From Akkermansia muciniphila (GTDB lineage Bacteria > Verrucomicrobiota > Verrucomicrobiia > Limisphaerales > SIBE01): a DNA stretch of 64,000 bases. Each line of letters starts with the position of its first letter. The first letter of the stretch is position 1. Shown here one piece after another: positions 23,092-32,446 of this stretch. The notes below the pieces were generated by a model. It was given only the letters and a program-made list of their open reading frames with translations. It was not told the DNA's origin and made no database searches. The position numbers and the translations under genes are program-made. The DNA lies in NCBI GenBank assembly GCA_945861765.1, contig CAMAWP010000001.1, positions 1 through 64,000 of the forward strand. The letters are read 5' to 3'.

Positions 23092-26000
23092 TTATTTCGC
23101 CTTGGATTCAGCCAATGATTGCTCGATCAACGCCGCGGCAGTGGGCAACGTTTCGCGCAACTGAGCAAGACGAGCGTTGATCGTCAATACGGCTTCTTTG
23201 GAATTGGTGACGAGAAGGCGACGATACCAAGCGAGCAGTTCCCGACTGAGATTAGCCTCCTGATCTGGAGAAACAACCAATCGGGCCCTTTCGCCCATAG
23301 CGAGTTGGCACAGGATGGTTGCGGCTTGAGCTGATGGTTTATGAGCATGGGCCTTATGCTGGAAAAAAGGCAAAGCCTCTGAAAACTGGCCCGCTTTAAA
23401 CAAGATTTCACCACGGAACGCAGTCACGGCCTCATGCTCGGGAAAGTATTTGATTGCCTCTCCTGTCCAGTCCAAACCGAAATCCAAAAAATCTGGCTTG
23501 CTGTTGGCGATAAAACCACCGAGGCACCAGATACGCTCCTCGTTCAATTCCAGGCCGATCGCGTTATGCAGAATTTGAAGAGCCTCCAGTGATCGATTTT
23601 CCTTGTGGAGAAAACGAGCGTAATCATGAATGGCGCCACCCGCCCTAGGATCGAGTTCCAAAGCCCGTTTGAATTCCTTTTCAGCTTCGTCGTTTTGACC
23701 GGTCGTGGCCAGGCACTCGGCCAGTAAATGGTAGGGACCCGCCTTCAGAATGTCCTGGCAAGCCGGTGTCAGCGCAGGGATGTCGCGCTTCGCCAGACAG
23801 CCGCGGATATGCGGAATTGCTTCGCCGGCGCGTTTGAGTCGCATCAACGCCAATGCTGCCAGAAAACTCATCGACGCCGTAGGCCCGGCATCGTTCGCCA
23901 TCCGCGATGTCATTAATTTCAGAAGTTCTTCTAAGTTCCCGGCTTTTAAGAGGTGAACACCAAACAGGGTTAACAACCGTTCGCGCACTTCTGGAAGAAC
24001 AAGTTTCGGCTGGTGAGGCTCCAGAGCGGCAACAGCTAGGCGATATTTCTCCAAGCCTTCTTCGAGCCTTCCGTCATTCACCAGATCAAGTCCATAGTTC
24101 ATGAGCAGCGCCGCCTCGTCGGGCATCTCCTCGACCGCTCGCTCCATCAGCTTCAGATTCCGTTTAACCTTCTGACGCTCCTTGACTAGAGCTGGTTCAT
24201 AACCGTGATGATTGATTCGCCCCGTGCCCAATATCGCTTCCATCCCCCATTCAGCTTTGCGGACGATCACACTGGCGTAAATCTGCTCATGCACGCGCCC
24301 AACGAAAAACAGGGCGGGCGCGTTCCGGAATAATCGCGGAACGTATGTCACGGAGTCCAAGGACTCGTGGACATTACAGATGGGAATTCGATACCCGAGC
24401 ACATTCTGAGCAGCCATATCTTCAGTTAACTTCTGATGGCTCTCGACAGGCATCTCCTCGTCCGCATCAAGTATCAAGACCCAATCACCAATCGCATGTT
24501 CATGGGCAGCATTGCGCGCATCGCTGAAATTATCGTTCCATTCGAAGTAATAGACCTCAGCTCCGTTTTCCTTGGCAATTGCCACCGTTCGATCGGTTGA
24601 TCCCGTGTCCACCACGACAATCTGGGTGGCGATTGGCTTGACCGAATCAAGGCATTGCTTGATGAACCGCTCCTCATTCTTAACAATCAGGCAGACGCTC
24701 AGCCGCGGCTTATCGGTGGAAGGAAGCGGCGTCCATTTGATCTTGGAATGAGTGACTTTTTTCTGAGTGTGCAGGGAAGCATAGACTTTCTTAGCGAGAT
24801 CCCAGTGAGGCGTCATCTGGAGCAATCGTTCGGCACAAATCAGCGCTTGACGTTCGTCTCCGGCAGATAGCGCGATCTCGACCATCTGAAGGTAGGCATC
24901 GGGATGGAAAGGGCGGAGATTAATTGCGTCCAACGTCGCATTCCATGCCTTTAAATATTTCTTGCGATCAAGCAAATCATGCACCTTCTTGAGCGATCCT
25001 ATCGAGGCCACCCGAGGGACCTCGACCTTCGGCGGGGCCTTGGGTATTTGAGTTCCCATTTCGGCAGAAGAGTTCGCCAATGTAACTCCGGCCTTTTGCA
25101 AGAGGTCAGCCCCATGGCGGGAATGTGCAATTCGCGTTTCTTCGGCCGCACGCCCTTGGTTGGAGTGCTCGACGCTTGTCGGAGACTTCAAATAGAGACC
25201 TAGCGTTTGAGGCACGTGCAGAAACTCGCGAGTCTTGGCCAAACGCATCCAAAATTCGTAATCCCCCGCCGAGACAAACGTGGGATCAAAAAAACCATGC
25301 TCTTGGTGCACCTCATGACGCCACATCGGCTGAGGCCCGACAAAGCAGCCTCGTTGGACAAGGGCTCCCGGGTCGAATTCAAGCCAGTTATAGGTTCCAA
25401 TTCGTCGAGCAGTATCAAACGTCGAGTTTTCCTGATCCGTGATCAAAACGTCGGCGTAAACCAAAGCAACCTTCGGATGTTCATCAAGGGTGCGGACAAG
25501 TATTTCAAAGGCGTCTTTCCGATGGCGATCGTCCGAATTAGCATTCGTCAGATATTTGCCGCGAGCTGCGCGGATTCCACGATTCCAAGCAGCATAGACG
25601 GTCTCACGCTCTTCAGTACGAACATAAACTATGTTATCGTAACGGCTCTGAAACTCCTCAACGATAGCTCGCTCATTCTGCTGTGAACCGCTATCGATCA
25701 CGATTATTTCGAGTCGGTCAGCAATGGTCTGAGCCTCCAGATCTTCCAAACAGCCGCGCATAAAACGCTCTGAGTTGTAAGTGGAGACGATCGCGGAAAC
25801 CACCGGAGGTTTAGAAAGTGAAGGTCTTTCCACTGCGCCACTGGCTGACGCATTGCTATCGAGAAGGAACTCGATATTTTCCTTGGCCACTGCATTGCCC
25901 GGCTCCAATTTCAGCACACGCTCATACATCAACCGAGCCGCTGGAATATCGCCGGTCTTGTAGAAACAAACAGCCATCGCCAGAATCACTTCGAGGTTAT

Positions 26001-29000
26001 CCGGGTCCCGTCGGAGGATACGGAAGTACAAATCCGCCCCATCCTTGAACTTCCCTTGCCGCAAGTTCAAGTCAGCCAAGAGCCTCAAAGCAGGAACGTA
26101 GTTGGCGTCCAGCTCCAAGGCGCGACTGAGTGCTGATTCGAAATCGGAAATCCGATCCAGCGCCAGCAACGAGATCGCCAACCGCGTCTGAAAATCCGCG
26201 GAATCAGGGCGCAACCGGACCGCACGAGCCAGCTCAGCCTGACTCGACTCTCCGTCGCCCAACTGAAAGAGCAAACTGCCCAGTGTAGCAAAGATATCCG
26301 CATCGTTAGGCGCAACACCCGAAGCCTGTCGCAGCACGTCGCACGCGCCGTGCGTGTCGCCTGAAGCAACGAGCTCATTCGCTTTGCTCAGAAGTTCGTC
26401 CAGCAGAGGGCGGACGGATCCCTCTGAGCCCGGGGAGTGCGGCACCTTGCCATCCGAGCCCGCCTGCAGATTTGCGGGGTCTGCCAAACGGCCTGAGTCC
26501 GGCCCAGAGGGCAGGATGCCCGTCAACATGCTCGACAGTTTGCGCGCCACCGTCTCCAGGTTCTCTCGGGCCAGCGTGTTCTGCGGGTCCAATTCGATCG
26601 CGCGTTCGAACATCATCTTAGCCGATTCAAAGTCGCGCACCTTAAAGAAGCAGACCCCCAACGCCATTATGGTTTCCAAGTCATCGGGCGTTTGCTTCAG
26701 AATCTTGCCGTATTGTTGGGCTGCATCCGCGGCACTGCCGTGATTAAAATTCAGGTGGGCAAGCATCCGGAGAGCTTCTAGGTGGTTGGGATCCAACTCC
26801 AAGGCACGTCCCAAGGCAACCTCGAATTCCGCAGTCTCGCCCAACCGATAATGTGTGAGAGCTAATCGCGCCCAATGGCTCGGATCATCAGCGACATTTT
26901 GGACGAGCCGCCGCAAGAACGTACGGGCTTGAGCCATATCGCCCAACTGGAAACAGAGCGTGCCGAGAGCAGAGAGAATCTCGGTTGTATCGGGCGAAAG
27001 CTCCAAGGCCACTTTCAGCGCCTCGCAGGCAGCCGCCAAGTTCTGGGCCGCAAACGCTGCATCTGCTTTCGCGAGCCAATGTCGCAGTTTTTCAGATTTT
27101 GCTGAGTGAGCACTCGATGCTTCGCCGACTGGCGAAGGAATAGAAGATAACGGAGCTTTTCCAACCTTGAACCCCAGTTGGACAAGATTTTCACGCGCCG
27201 TCGAGTTGGCGGGATCCAGTTCGAGAACCCGTTCATAAACCATCTGCGCAGAGTTCATGTCGCCCCCTCGATAAAAACAGAGCGCCAAGGTCAGCAGACT
27301 TTCGAGATCCTCAGGCGATTTTTCTAATAGCTTGGCATAGGTGCGACCAGCGTCGCGGACCCGGTTGTTCTCAAGATTGGTTTTACCGAGAAACTTGAGA
27401 GCCTCCCGATTCTCTGGATCTATCTCCAATGCAATTCCGAGAGCTGACTCCATTTCCTCGATGCGATTTAACTTGAGACAAGCCATCGCGAGACGGGTAT
27501 AAGGGTCGGGATCGCGCGGACGTAGTTCAATCACTCGCCTGAACTTTTCTCGAGCGATCTCGTGATTGCGGAGCGTAAAATGCATACTGCCGAGGGCTGC
27601 GAGGATTTCGGAATCCGAAGGCGCTAGCTCAGCCGCTTCCTCCAACGATTCCAAAGCAGCTTCGCGGTTGCCGGCTTCGCTGAAAAAATGAGCCTGGTCC
27701 ACCAGTTCATTGACACGCTCGGTGGAGGACTGCGTTTTTGATTTGAGATTTGAGATTTGAGATTTGAGAGCGGCATCCTTCACCATCTGTTCCAGGTCAG
27801 CCTGCCCCTCGATTGAACGTTGGATGCTCGATGTTGGATGTTGGGGGTTCGAGGCTTCCTCTTCGCCTCGCGTCACTTTCTGCCGTATTGCCTCAAGATT
27901 CTCCTTCGCTAGCGTGTTTCCTGGTTCTACTTCCAAGGCGCGTTGAAAAACCGCCTTGGCCGTTTCGAGATCTCCGGTTTTAAAGAAGCAAACCCCCAGC
28001 GGGAGCATTGCATGAATATCATCGGGATAGCGGCTGAGAATCTTGGTGTAAGTCTGAGCGGCATTCTTCAGGCTACCATGCTGAAAATTTAAGTTAGCCA
28101 ATGCTCGAAGGGCTTCGAGGTGGTAAGGGTCCAATTCCAAAGCGCGGGCTAAAGCGGTTTCAAACTCTTCAATGTGCTCAAGCTTGAGGTGAGCGATCGC
28201 TAATTGAAGAAAGGCGGTAGGATCATCAGGCTTGAGTTGAGTCAGCCGTTCAAATTGTCCCCGAGCTAAATCAAAATCATTTAAACCAAAGGCTACAATA
28301 CCGAGCGCACCAATGATCTCGCAGTCGTCGGGAGCAATCCTCACCGCTTCGAGCAAAAGGCGGCGCGCACTGGGAAAGTTCCCCTTTTGGTGCTCGGCGT
28401 CGGCCTGTGCCAGCAGCCCAGCTACAGTTGGGATCGGGGATTCAGCAGTTGAGCTTGCTCCGAGGTTGGGTGCCACAACTCGGAGATCAGAACTTGGGCG
28501 CGCGGCCGGTTCGAGATTCGATGTTGGATGAAGGATGTTGGATGTTGGATGTTCAGCGCGTCCAACTCGGCGTTGGATTAAGGAAAGGTTTTCTCCGGCG
28601 ACAGGATGATTTGGAGAAACCTGGAGGACCTTTTCAAAAACCACTCGTGCCGTCTCGAACTCATCGGCTTTAAGGAAACAGTTACCTAACGCAAGCAACG
28701 CTTCCAAATCCTCGGGTGATTGGTTGAGGATCTTGGCGTAAGCTTGGCCAGCGTCCTTCCAGTTACCCTCCTGAAAATTCAATTCAGCCAGGAGCTTGAG
28801 CGCCTCGCGATGGAATGGATCAAGTTCCAGAGCACGGCCAAGCGCGGCTTCGAAGTCCTCAACACGTTCGAGCCTCAAATTAGTCAAGGCAAGCTGCACA
28901 AATGCGGATGCGTCATTTGGGCGCAAAGCCGTCACTCGGAGAAAAAACTGAAGAGCCAGACCAAAGTCGCCAAGCCGGAACAAAACGACACCTAGGGAAT

Positions 29001-30141
29001 CCATCAGAGAGGCGTTCTCTGACTCCAGTTTGAGCACTCGCTCGAACGCGGTCGATGCTCTGTCGAAATCCTTAAGCTTTACCATGCAACGGCCAAGATG
29101 CAGTAATGCGTCGAGATCAGTGGGAGTCCGATGGACTATATCTAGATAGACTTCGCCTGCTTCCTTGTAACACCCGTTGTCCATCGCAATGCGACCAAGT
29201 AACATCAGCGCGTCGAGATTTGACGGCTCAAGCGTCAGCGCTTGTTTCAAAAACGCTGTTGCTTCCGGAACACGTTCCAGAGCCTTCAAAACGGTGGCGA
29301 TGTCAATGAGCGCCGGAACATTGTTTGGAGCTTTGCCGACGAAAAAGTGCAAAGCCAGCTTCCATAAACCAAGCAGGTTCTGTCGAAAATCTTGCCGCAG
29401 AGAAGGCTGCCGCAGGACTTCGATTCCTTTTTTGAGCAGCTCATCCCCCGCGAACTTATACTCTGCCGCATCCTGATTCGTACACCCCCAAGATTCAGCA
29501 TGATTCCGGTAAAGGACGAGTGGCTTATCAATGTAAATCATCTGCTTTAACAAGCCCGACTGCACCAAGAGGAGATACTCGGAATAAAGTGCAAAATTCC
29601 CTCGAGCCAAGCGTTGAACGCCACCGAGACTTTTTAGATAACCCACTTCGTAAACCCCGGTGGTTCCAATGGCCCGCACCTTCCCGCTGAGGTACAACTG
29701 AATAAATTGCCCACCTTGGAGAAGATAGGTCTTTCCACTGAAAAGCTTGGTTTCATCAACGAGAACCTGCCCTTCAATAACACCGTATGCCGAAAACGCG
29801 CAGGCTGGAAATCCGCTTTGGGTGAGAGCTTCATGAATGTTGCTTAGAAACTCCGGGGCATAGAGATCGTCATCTGCTTGCCATGTGAAATAGCGACCTC
29901 TGCTCAAACCGAGCAGAGCATTCATATTATCCACCTCGCCAAGGTTCTCCGGATGATTCACAAATCGAACCCGCGGATCATCGATGCCAAACAGCTCGGG
30001 CGAAAGAGTTTCTTGTGTGTAATCGTTGCCGACAATTACTTCAAAATCTTTGAAGCTCTGATCGAGGATCGACAAGAGCGTTTGCTTCAGCAACTCTCGA
30101 CGATTGTACGTGGTTACTCCGATGGAAAAGAACGGTGTCAT
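23092..30141 (-). CDS. Giant triple GT2 glycosyltransferase with five TPR modules
   Basis: A 2349-residue protein; the ATG at 30141 is preferred to the in-frame GTG at 30165. Three GT-A glycosyltransferase family 2 domains are visible: about residues 2-240 (FFSIGVTTYNRRELLKQTL; WQADDDLYAPEFL), about 1440-1690 (VVSAIVSTYNSERFMRGCLE; NSDDRHRKDAFE) and about 1808-2040 (LSVCLIVKNEERFIKQCLDS; VLILDADEE). Between the first two lie five related TPR modules of about 180-200 residues, each ending with a motif like N-x-x-A-x-E-N. Linkers contain translated 7-bp repeats. More TPRs follow the third GT2. It probably builds several linkages of one glycan, perhaps on flagellin. It ends the main unit before a strong terminator. 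Confidence 0.85.
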   Translation of the reverse strand: MTPFFSIGVTTYNRRELLKQTLLSILDQSFKDFEVIVGNDYTQETLSPELFGIDDPRVRFVNHPENLGEVDNMNALLGLSRGRYFTWQADDDLYAPEFLSNIHEALTQSGFPACAFSAYGVIEGQVLVDETKLFSGKTYLLQGGQFIQLYLSGKVRAIGTTGVYEVGYLKSLGGVQRLARGNFALYSEYLLLVQSGLLKQMIYIDKPLVLYRNHAESWGCTNQDAAEYKFAGDELLKKGIEVLRQPSLRQDFRQNLLGLWKLALHFFVGKAPNNVPALIDIATVLKALERVPEATAFLKQALTLEPSNLDALMLLGRIAMDNGCYKEAGEVYLDIVHRTPTDLDALLHLGRCMVKLKDFDRASTAFERVLKLESENASLMDSLGVVLFRLGDFGLALQFFLRVTALRPNDASAFVQLALTNLRLERVEDFEAALGRALELDPFHREALKLLAELNFQEGNWKDAGQAYAKILNQSPEDLEALLALGNCFLKADEFETARVVFEKVLQVSPNHPVAGENLSLIQRRVGRAEHPTSNILHPTSNLEPAARPSSDLRVVAPNLGASSTAESPIPTVAGLLAQADAEHQKGNFPSARRLLLEAVRIAPDDCEIIGALGIVAFGLNDFDLARGQFERLTQLKPDDPTAFLQLAIAHLKLEHIEEFETALARALELDPYHLEALRALANLNFQHGSLKNAAQTYTKILSRYPDDIHAMLPLGVCFFKTGDLETAKAVFQRALEVEPGNTLAKENLEAIRQKVTRGEEEASNPQHPTSSIQRSIEGQADLEQMVKDAALKSQISNLKSKTQSSTERVNELVDQAHFFSEAGNREAALESLEEAAELAPSDSEILAALGSMHFTLRNHEIAREKFRRVIELRPRDPDPYTRLAMACLKLNRIEEMESALGIALEIDPENREALKFLGKTNLENNRVRDAGRTYAKLLEKSPEDLESLLTLALCFYRGGDMNSAQMVYERVLELDPANSTARENLVQLGFKVGKAPLSSIPSPVGEASSAHSAKSEKLRHWLAKADAAFAAQNLAAACEALKVALELSPDTTEILSALGTLCFQLGDMAQARTFLRRLVQNVADDPSHWARLALTHYRLGETAEFEVALGRALELDPNHLEALRMLAHLNFNHGSAADAAQQYGKILKQTPDDLETIMALGVCFFKVRDFESAKMMFERAIELDPQNTLARENLETVARKLSSMLTGILPSGPDSGRLADPANLQAGSDGKVPHSPGSEGSVRPLLDELLSKANELVASGDTHGACDVLRQASGVAPNDADIFATLGSLLFQLGDGESSQAELARAVRLRPDSADFQTRLAISLLALDRISDFESALSRALELDANYVPALRLLADLNLRQGKFKDGADLYFRILRRDPDNLEVILAMAVCFYKTGDIPAARLMYERVLKLEPGNAVAKENIEFLLDSNASASGAVERPSLSKPPVVSAIVSTYNSERFMRGCLEDLEAQTIADRLEIIVIDSGSQQNERAIVEEFQSRYDNIVYVRTEERETVYAAWNRGIRAARGKYLTNANSDDRHRKDAFEILVRTLDEHPKVALVYADVLITDQENSTFDTARRIGTYNWLEFDPGALVQRGCFVGPQPMWRHEVHQEHGFFDPTFVSAGDYEFWMRLAKTREFLHVPQTLGLYLKSPTSVEHSNQGRAAEETRIAHSRHGADLLQKAGVTLANSSAEMGTQIPKAPPKVEVPRVASIGSLKKVHDLLDRKKYLKAWNATLDAINLRPFHPDAYLQMVEIALSAGDERQALICAERLLQMTPHWDLAKKVYASLHTQKKVTHSKIKWTPLPSTDKPRLSVCLIVKNEERFIKQCLDSVKPIATQIVVVDTGSTDRTVAIAKENGAEVYYFEWNDNFSDARNAAHEHAIGDWVLILDADEEMPVESHQKLTEDMAAQNVLGYRIPICNVHESLDSVTYVPRLFRNAPALFFVGRVHEQIYASVIVRKAEWGMEAILGTGRINHHGYEPALVKERQKVKRNLKLMERAVEEMPDEAALLMNYGLDLVNDGRLEEGLEKYRLAVAALEPHQPKLVLPEVRERLLTLFGVHLLKAGNLEELLKLMTSRMANDAGPTASMSFLAALALMRLKRAGEAIPHIRGCLAKRDIPALTPACQDILKAGPYHLLAECLATTGQNDEAEKEFKRALELDPRAGGAIHDYARFLHKENRSLEALQILHNAIGLELNEERIWCLGGFIANSKPDFLDFGLDWTGEAIKYFPEHEAVTAFRGEILFKAGQFSEALPFFQHKAHAHKPSAQAATILCQLAMGERARLVVSPDQEANLSRELLAWYRRLLVTNSKEAVLTINARLAQLRETLPTAAALIEQSLAESKAK
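26400..26530. repeat. GC-rich linker-encoding segment with dispersed-repeat character
   Basis: This DNA encodes the linker between TPR modules 4 and 5 (GPDSGRLADPANLQAGSDGK). It contains near-palindromic pieces such as GGGCAGGATGCCC and has a composition unlike the TPR modules on both sides. It resembles an intergenic repeat captured in frame. This is a weak call made by eye. Confidence 0.3.
27740..27767 (+). repeat. Four perfect GATTTGA heptamers inside giant GT2 gene
   Basis: GATTTGA is repeated four times without error. It encodes, on the minus strand, part of the linker between TPR modules 2 and 3 (LKSQISNLKS). Because 7 is not a multiple of 3, the peptide period is 7 residues over 21 bp. 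Confidence 0.9.
27816..27850 (+). repeat. GATGTTG-type heptamers inside giant GT2 gene
   Basis: AACGTTG, GATGCTC, GATGTTG, GATGTTG and GGGGTTC follow head to tail. On the minus strand they encode HPTSSIQRS. The block is in the same module 2-3 linker as the GATTTGA array. Confidence 0.8.
28520..28554 (+). repeat. Five GATGTTG-type heptamers inside giant GT2 gene
   Basis: GATGTTG, GATGAAG, GATGTTG, GATGTTG and GATGTTC follow head to tail. On the minus strand they encode HPTSNILHPTSN in the linker between TPR modules 1 and 2. The repeat family is the same as at 27816. Confidence 0.9.
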
Positions 30142-30189
30142 TGAGATAAGCTCTGACGTGCGCACTTCTTTATCATCTTAAGCCTTCGA

Positions 30190-31629
30190 TCACTCATGCA
30201 CCAAGTCCGATCGAAGCTCAAAGACAGCCTCCGAGAATTGCCTGTGGTACGGTACCGGCCGTAGAGTTAAAGGTTGCCAACTTTCCTTGTAAGGAAACTG
30301 GTCCATCCCAAGACTGGAAGACGATGAAGCCGCAGGTTTTGTAGGCTGAGCCTTTATGTACAACCAGCCCTTGCATTTTCTGGCGATCAGTTCGAAGTAG
30401 TTATGCACCTGTTCCTTTGACATCTCGTCGAACGAACTTATATTGATTACTAAATCGAAATAACCGTCCGGAAAATCTTCCAACTGATCGGGTGAGTAAC
30501 ACTGAACACGCCGCAAGCTTTTCTCCGGTGGCCCAGGCTGAAACATCTTTACGCTTCGAGCGCCTAGGACTAAGGCTAGATAGTTCTGCGCAACGGCAAG
30601 AGCTGGAGGAATGTCGAACAAACACGTTTGCACTTCCGGAAATGTGTTTGCGATCATAAATGCCAAGCGGCCGTATCCGGACCCGATTTCGCAAATTCTT
30701 TTCACTGTCCCGAACTTAGCTCCGAGTGCATTGTGAATAAAGTTCAATTCTAGAGAGCTCGTAGCCAGATCCTGGGTGACAAGTCGTCCCTGGTACCAGA
30801 TCCGGATAGGGTTGCCAACGATGGGCTCCTCACATTTTTTCAGACAGCCTATCTTATCCTCTTCACACGCCCATTCCCACAACAGTGCCACGAATTCCGA
30901 GTAATCGGCAGGAGAACTAATGGGAAAGTCAATTGTTAGACTCAGGTAATCCCACTCATCGATGGAAAAACGTGGGGTTTCCATTAAATTAGATCTGCCC
31001 GTTTTCTGAAATATTGCTTTTCGCAGGTCCTCGTTTCTGCCCATCGATACCCCCGCTTGATTATAAAAGTAGTTAACCGTCTTCTTAAAGTTCGCGAAAC
31101 CGGATTGCATAATGTAGCACAGGTGCCGCTTTGCATGGTGTCTCCAGAAATCCGCCGGCGCGTATAACTCATGCTTAGGATGCTCAAGGATACTGTGAAA
31201 TATGAAGTTGGCCTGCTCGTAAATCTGGAGATCGGATGGGAAGAAAGTGGATGAGTCGTCAAAAGTCCGCAAAGTTGTTAAGCTTAAAGAACCGATCCCA
31301 TTTTTCAGCTTATCGGCCAACTGCTGTGCTTCCACGTTGCTAGGGTCAAGCGACAAAGCTCGTTGAACAACCCTTTGGGCACCAACGTACTCGTGTAACA
31401 TTAAGAGAGCAAAAGCTCGCCCTACATGGAATTTGGCATTGCTGTCATCTGTAAGCACGAGCTCTGTAAATTCCGTTCGAGCCTCGCTGTAAAAACCATT
31501 CTTTAGATACTCATGAGCCAGTTGCTCGCGCAATACCACATCTCCAGGACTTTCTCGCGACTGCCTTTCAACCACCCTCAACGCATCGAGATCAGCCCTG
31601 GCTACGTCAAGGATCTTCTCAGAGTTCAT
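30190..31629 (-). CDS. TPR protein with putative sugar O-methyltransferase domain
   Basis: A 479-residue protein. Residues about 20-110 are TPR-like (LREQLAHEYLKNGFYSEARTEF; LDPSNVEAQQLADKL). Residues about 120-479 resemble putative sugar O-methyltransferases found in polysaccharide loci, with the SAM motif VKRICEIGSGYGRLAFMIAN (about residue 310), CLFDIPPALAVAQNYL and DLVINISSFDEMS. It likely methylates a hydroxyl of a glycan residue, or of TPR-recruited substrate. It lies 48 bp upstream of the giant transferase, in the same direction. The specificity is not visible. Confidence 0.75.
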   Translation of the reverse strand: MNSEKILDVARADLDALRVVERQSRESPGDVVLREQLAHEYLKNGFYSEARTEFTELVLTDDSNAKFHVGRAFALLMLHEYVGAQRVVQRALSLDPSNVEAQQLADKLKNGIGSLSLTTLRTFDDSSTFFPSDLQIYEQANFIFHSILEHPKHELYAPADFWRHHAKRHLCYIMQSGFANFKKTVNYFYNQAGVSMGRNEDLRKAIFQKTGRSNLMETPRFSIDEWDYLSLTIDFPISSPADYSEFVALLWEWACEEDKIGCLKKCEEPIVGNPIRIWYQGRLVTQDLATSSLELNFIHNALGAKFGTVKRICEIGSGYGRLAFMIANTFPEVQTCLFDIPPALAVAQNYLALVLGARSVKMFQPGPPEKSLRRVQCYSPDQLEDFPDGYFDLVINISSFDEMSKEQVHNYFELIARKCKGWLYIKAQPTKPAASSSSSLGMDQFPYKESWQPLTLRPVPYHRQFSEAVFELRSDLVHE

Positions 31630-31675
31630 GCAATGCTCCGTTGTTGTTTTTCACTGATCTGAACATGGCCTCTCC

Positions 31676-32323
31676 CTATTTTTTTCGCGCCCGGACCAAG
31701 AGCATGCGATCTCGATCACCTTTCCATAAAAACTGAGATATCTCGATTTCTTCGAAGTCTAGCTGGCGTAGAACTGCTCGAATTTTTGGGACGGTGTAAC
31801 AGTTCCTATGAAACTGCCCTGCTCCGTTTTGATTTCCGAAGATCATCGCCATCAAATATCCCCAACGATTGTCGGTAGCATATGAGTACTGACCAAACCA
31901 ATGCTGACTCGCAATAGCTTGGGGATCATTTCGATAAAACTCCTTCCAGTCGTCCTTAGCTGCCAACCACAACTTGACAGCCTCTTCAAAGTCGGGAGTC
32001 GAAAACTGAAAAATACCACCCGGACGGAGAACACGCTTGATCTCATAGAAAAACTTCGGTTCCTCCGCGAAAGACATATGCTCAACCAAAGAGTCAGCTC
32101 GAACTTCATCGACGCTCGCCCCCTCAAACGGCAGGTTGAAAATATCGTAATTGAATACTTGAACGCCTTCGGGAAACTCCTGAAAGGGGTAGCGCGCTTT
32201 CAGAACCTCGATGCTGTCCATATCCACATTGATGTAACCTGACAGCGGACGACCGCCGCAGCCTAAATTCACCTTAACCCCAGGATTAGAGGTTTTCCGG
32301 GCGAAACTTTCGTTCTCTTTCAT
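31676..32323 (-). CDS. Class I SAM-dependent methyltransferase
   Basis: A 215-residue protein of the Methyltransf_11-like type: the SAM motif VKVNLGCGGRPLSGYINVDMD, then VRADSLVEHMSFAEEPKFFYEIKRVLRPGGIFQFSTPD. The C-terminal half is less conserved (WFGQYSYATDNRWGYLMAMIFGNQNG), a pattern I know from polysaccharide-cluster methyltransferases. It is expected to act on a sugar nucleotide or nascent glycan. It is 123 bp downstream of the SDR gene, with a short perfect palindrome in that gap. Confidence 0.75.
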   Translation of the reverse strand: MKENESFARKTSNPGVKVNLGCGGRPLSGYINVDMDSIEVLKARYPFQEFPEGVQVFNYDIFNLPFEGASVDEVRADSLVEHMSFAEEPKFFYEIKRVLRPGGIFQFSTPDFEEAVKLWLAAKDDWKEFYRNDPQAIASQHWFGQYSYATDNRWGYLMAMIFGNQNGAGQFHRNCYTVPKIRAVLRQLDFEEIEISQFLWKGDRDRMLLVRARKK

Positions 32324-32446
32324 TTGGAACTCGATTCAAGGATTCATACCTGGATCACGCCTCGGTAAGGTCGGATACAATTAATCAATCAATTGATTGC
32401 CGCCACAACGCAGCCCACTGGCGTACACCACTAAACAACTACCACC

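Noticed and set aside
32386..32399. 14-bp palindrome CAATCAATTGATTG
   Set aside because: AT-rich, short and single; no loop or T tract to suggest a terminator.
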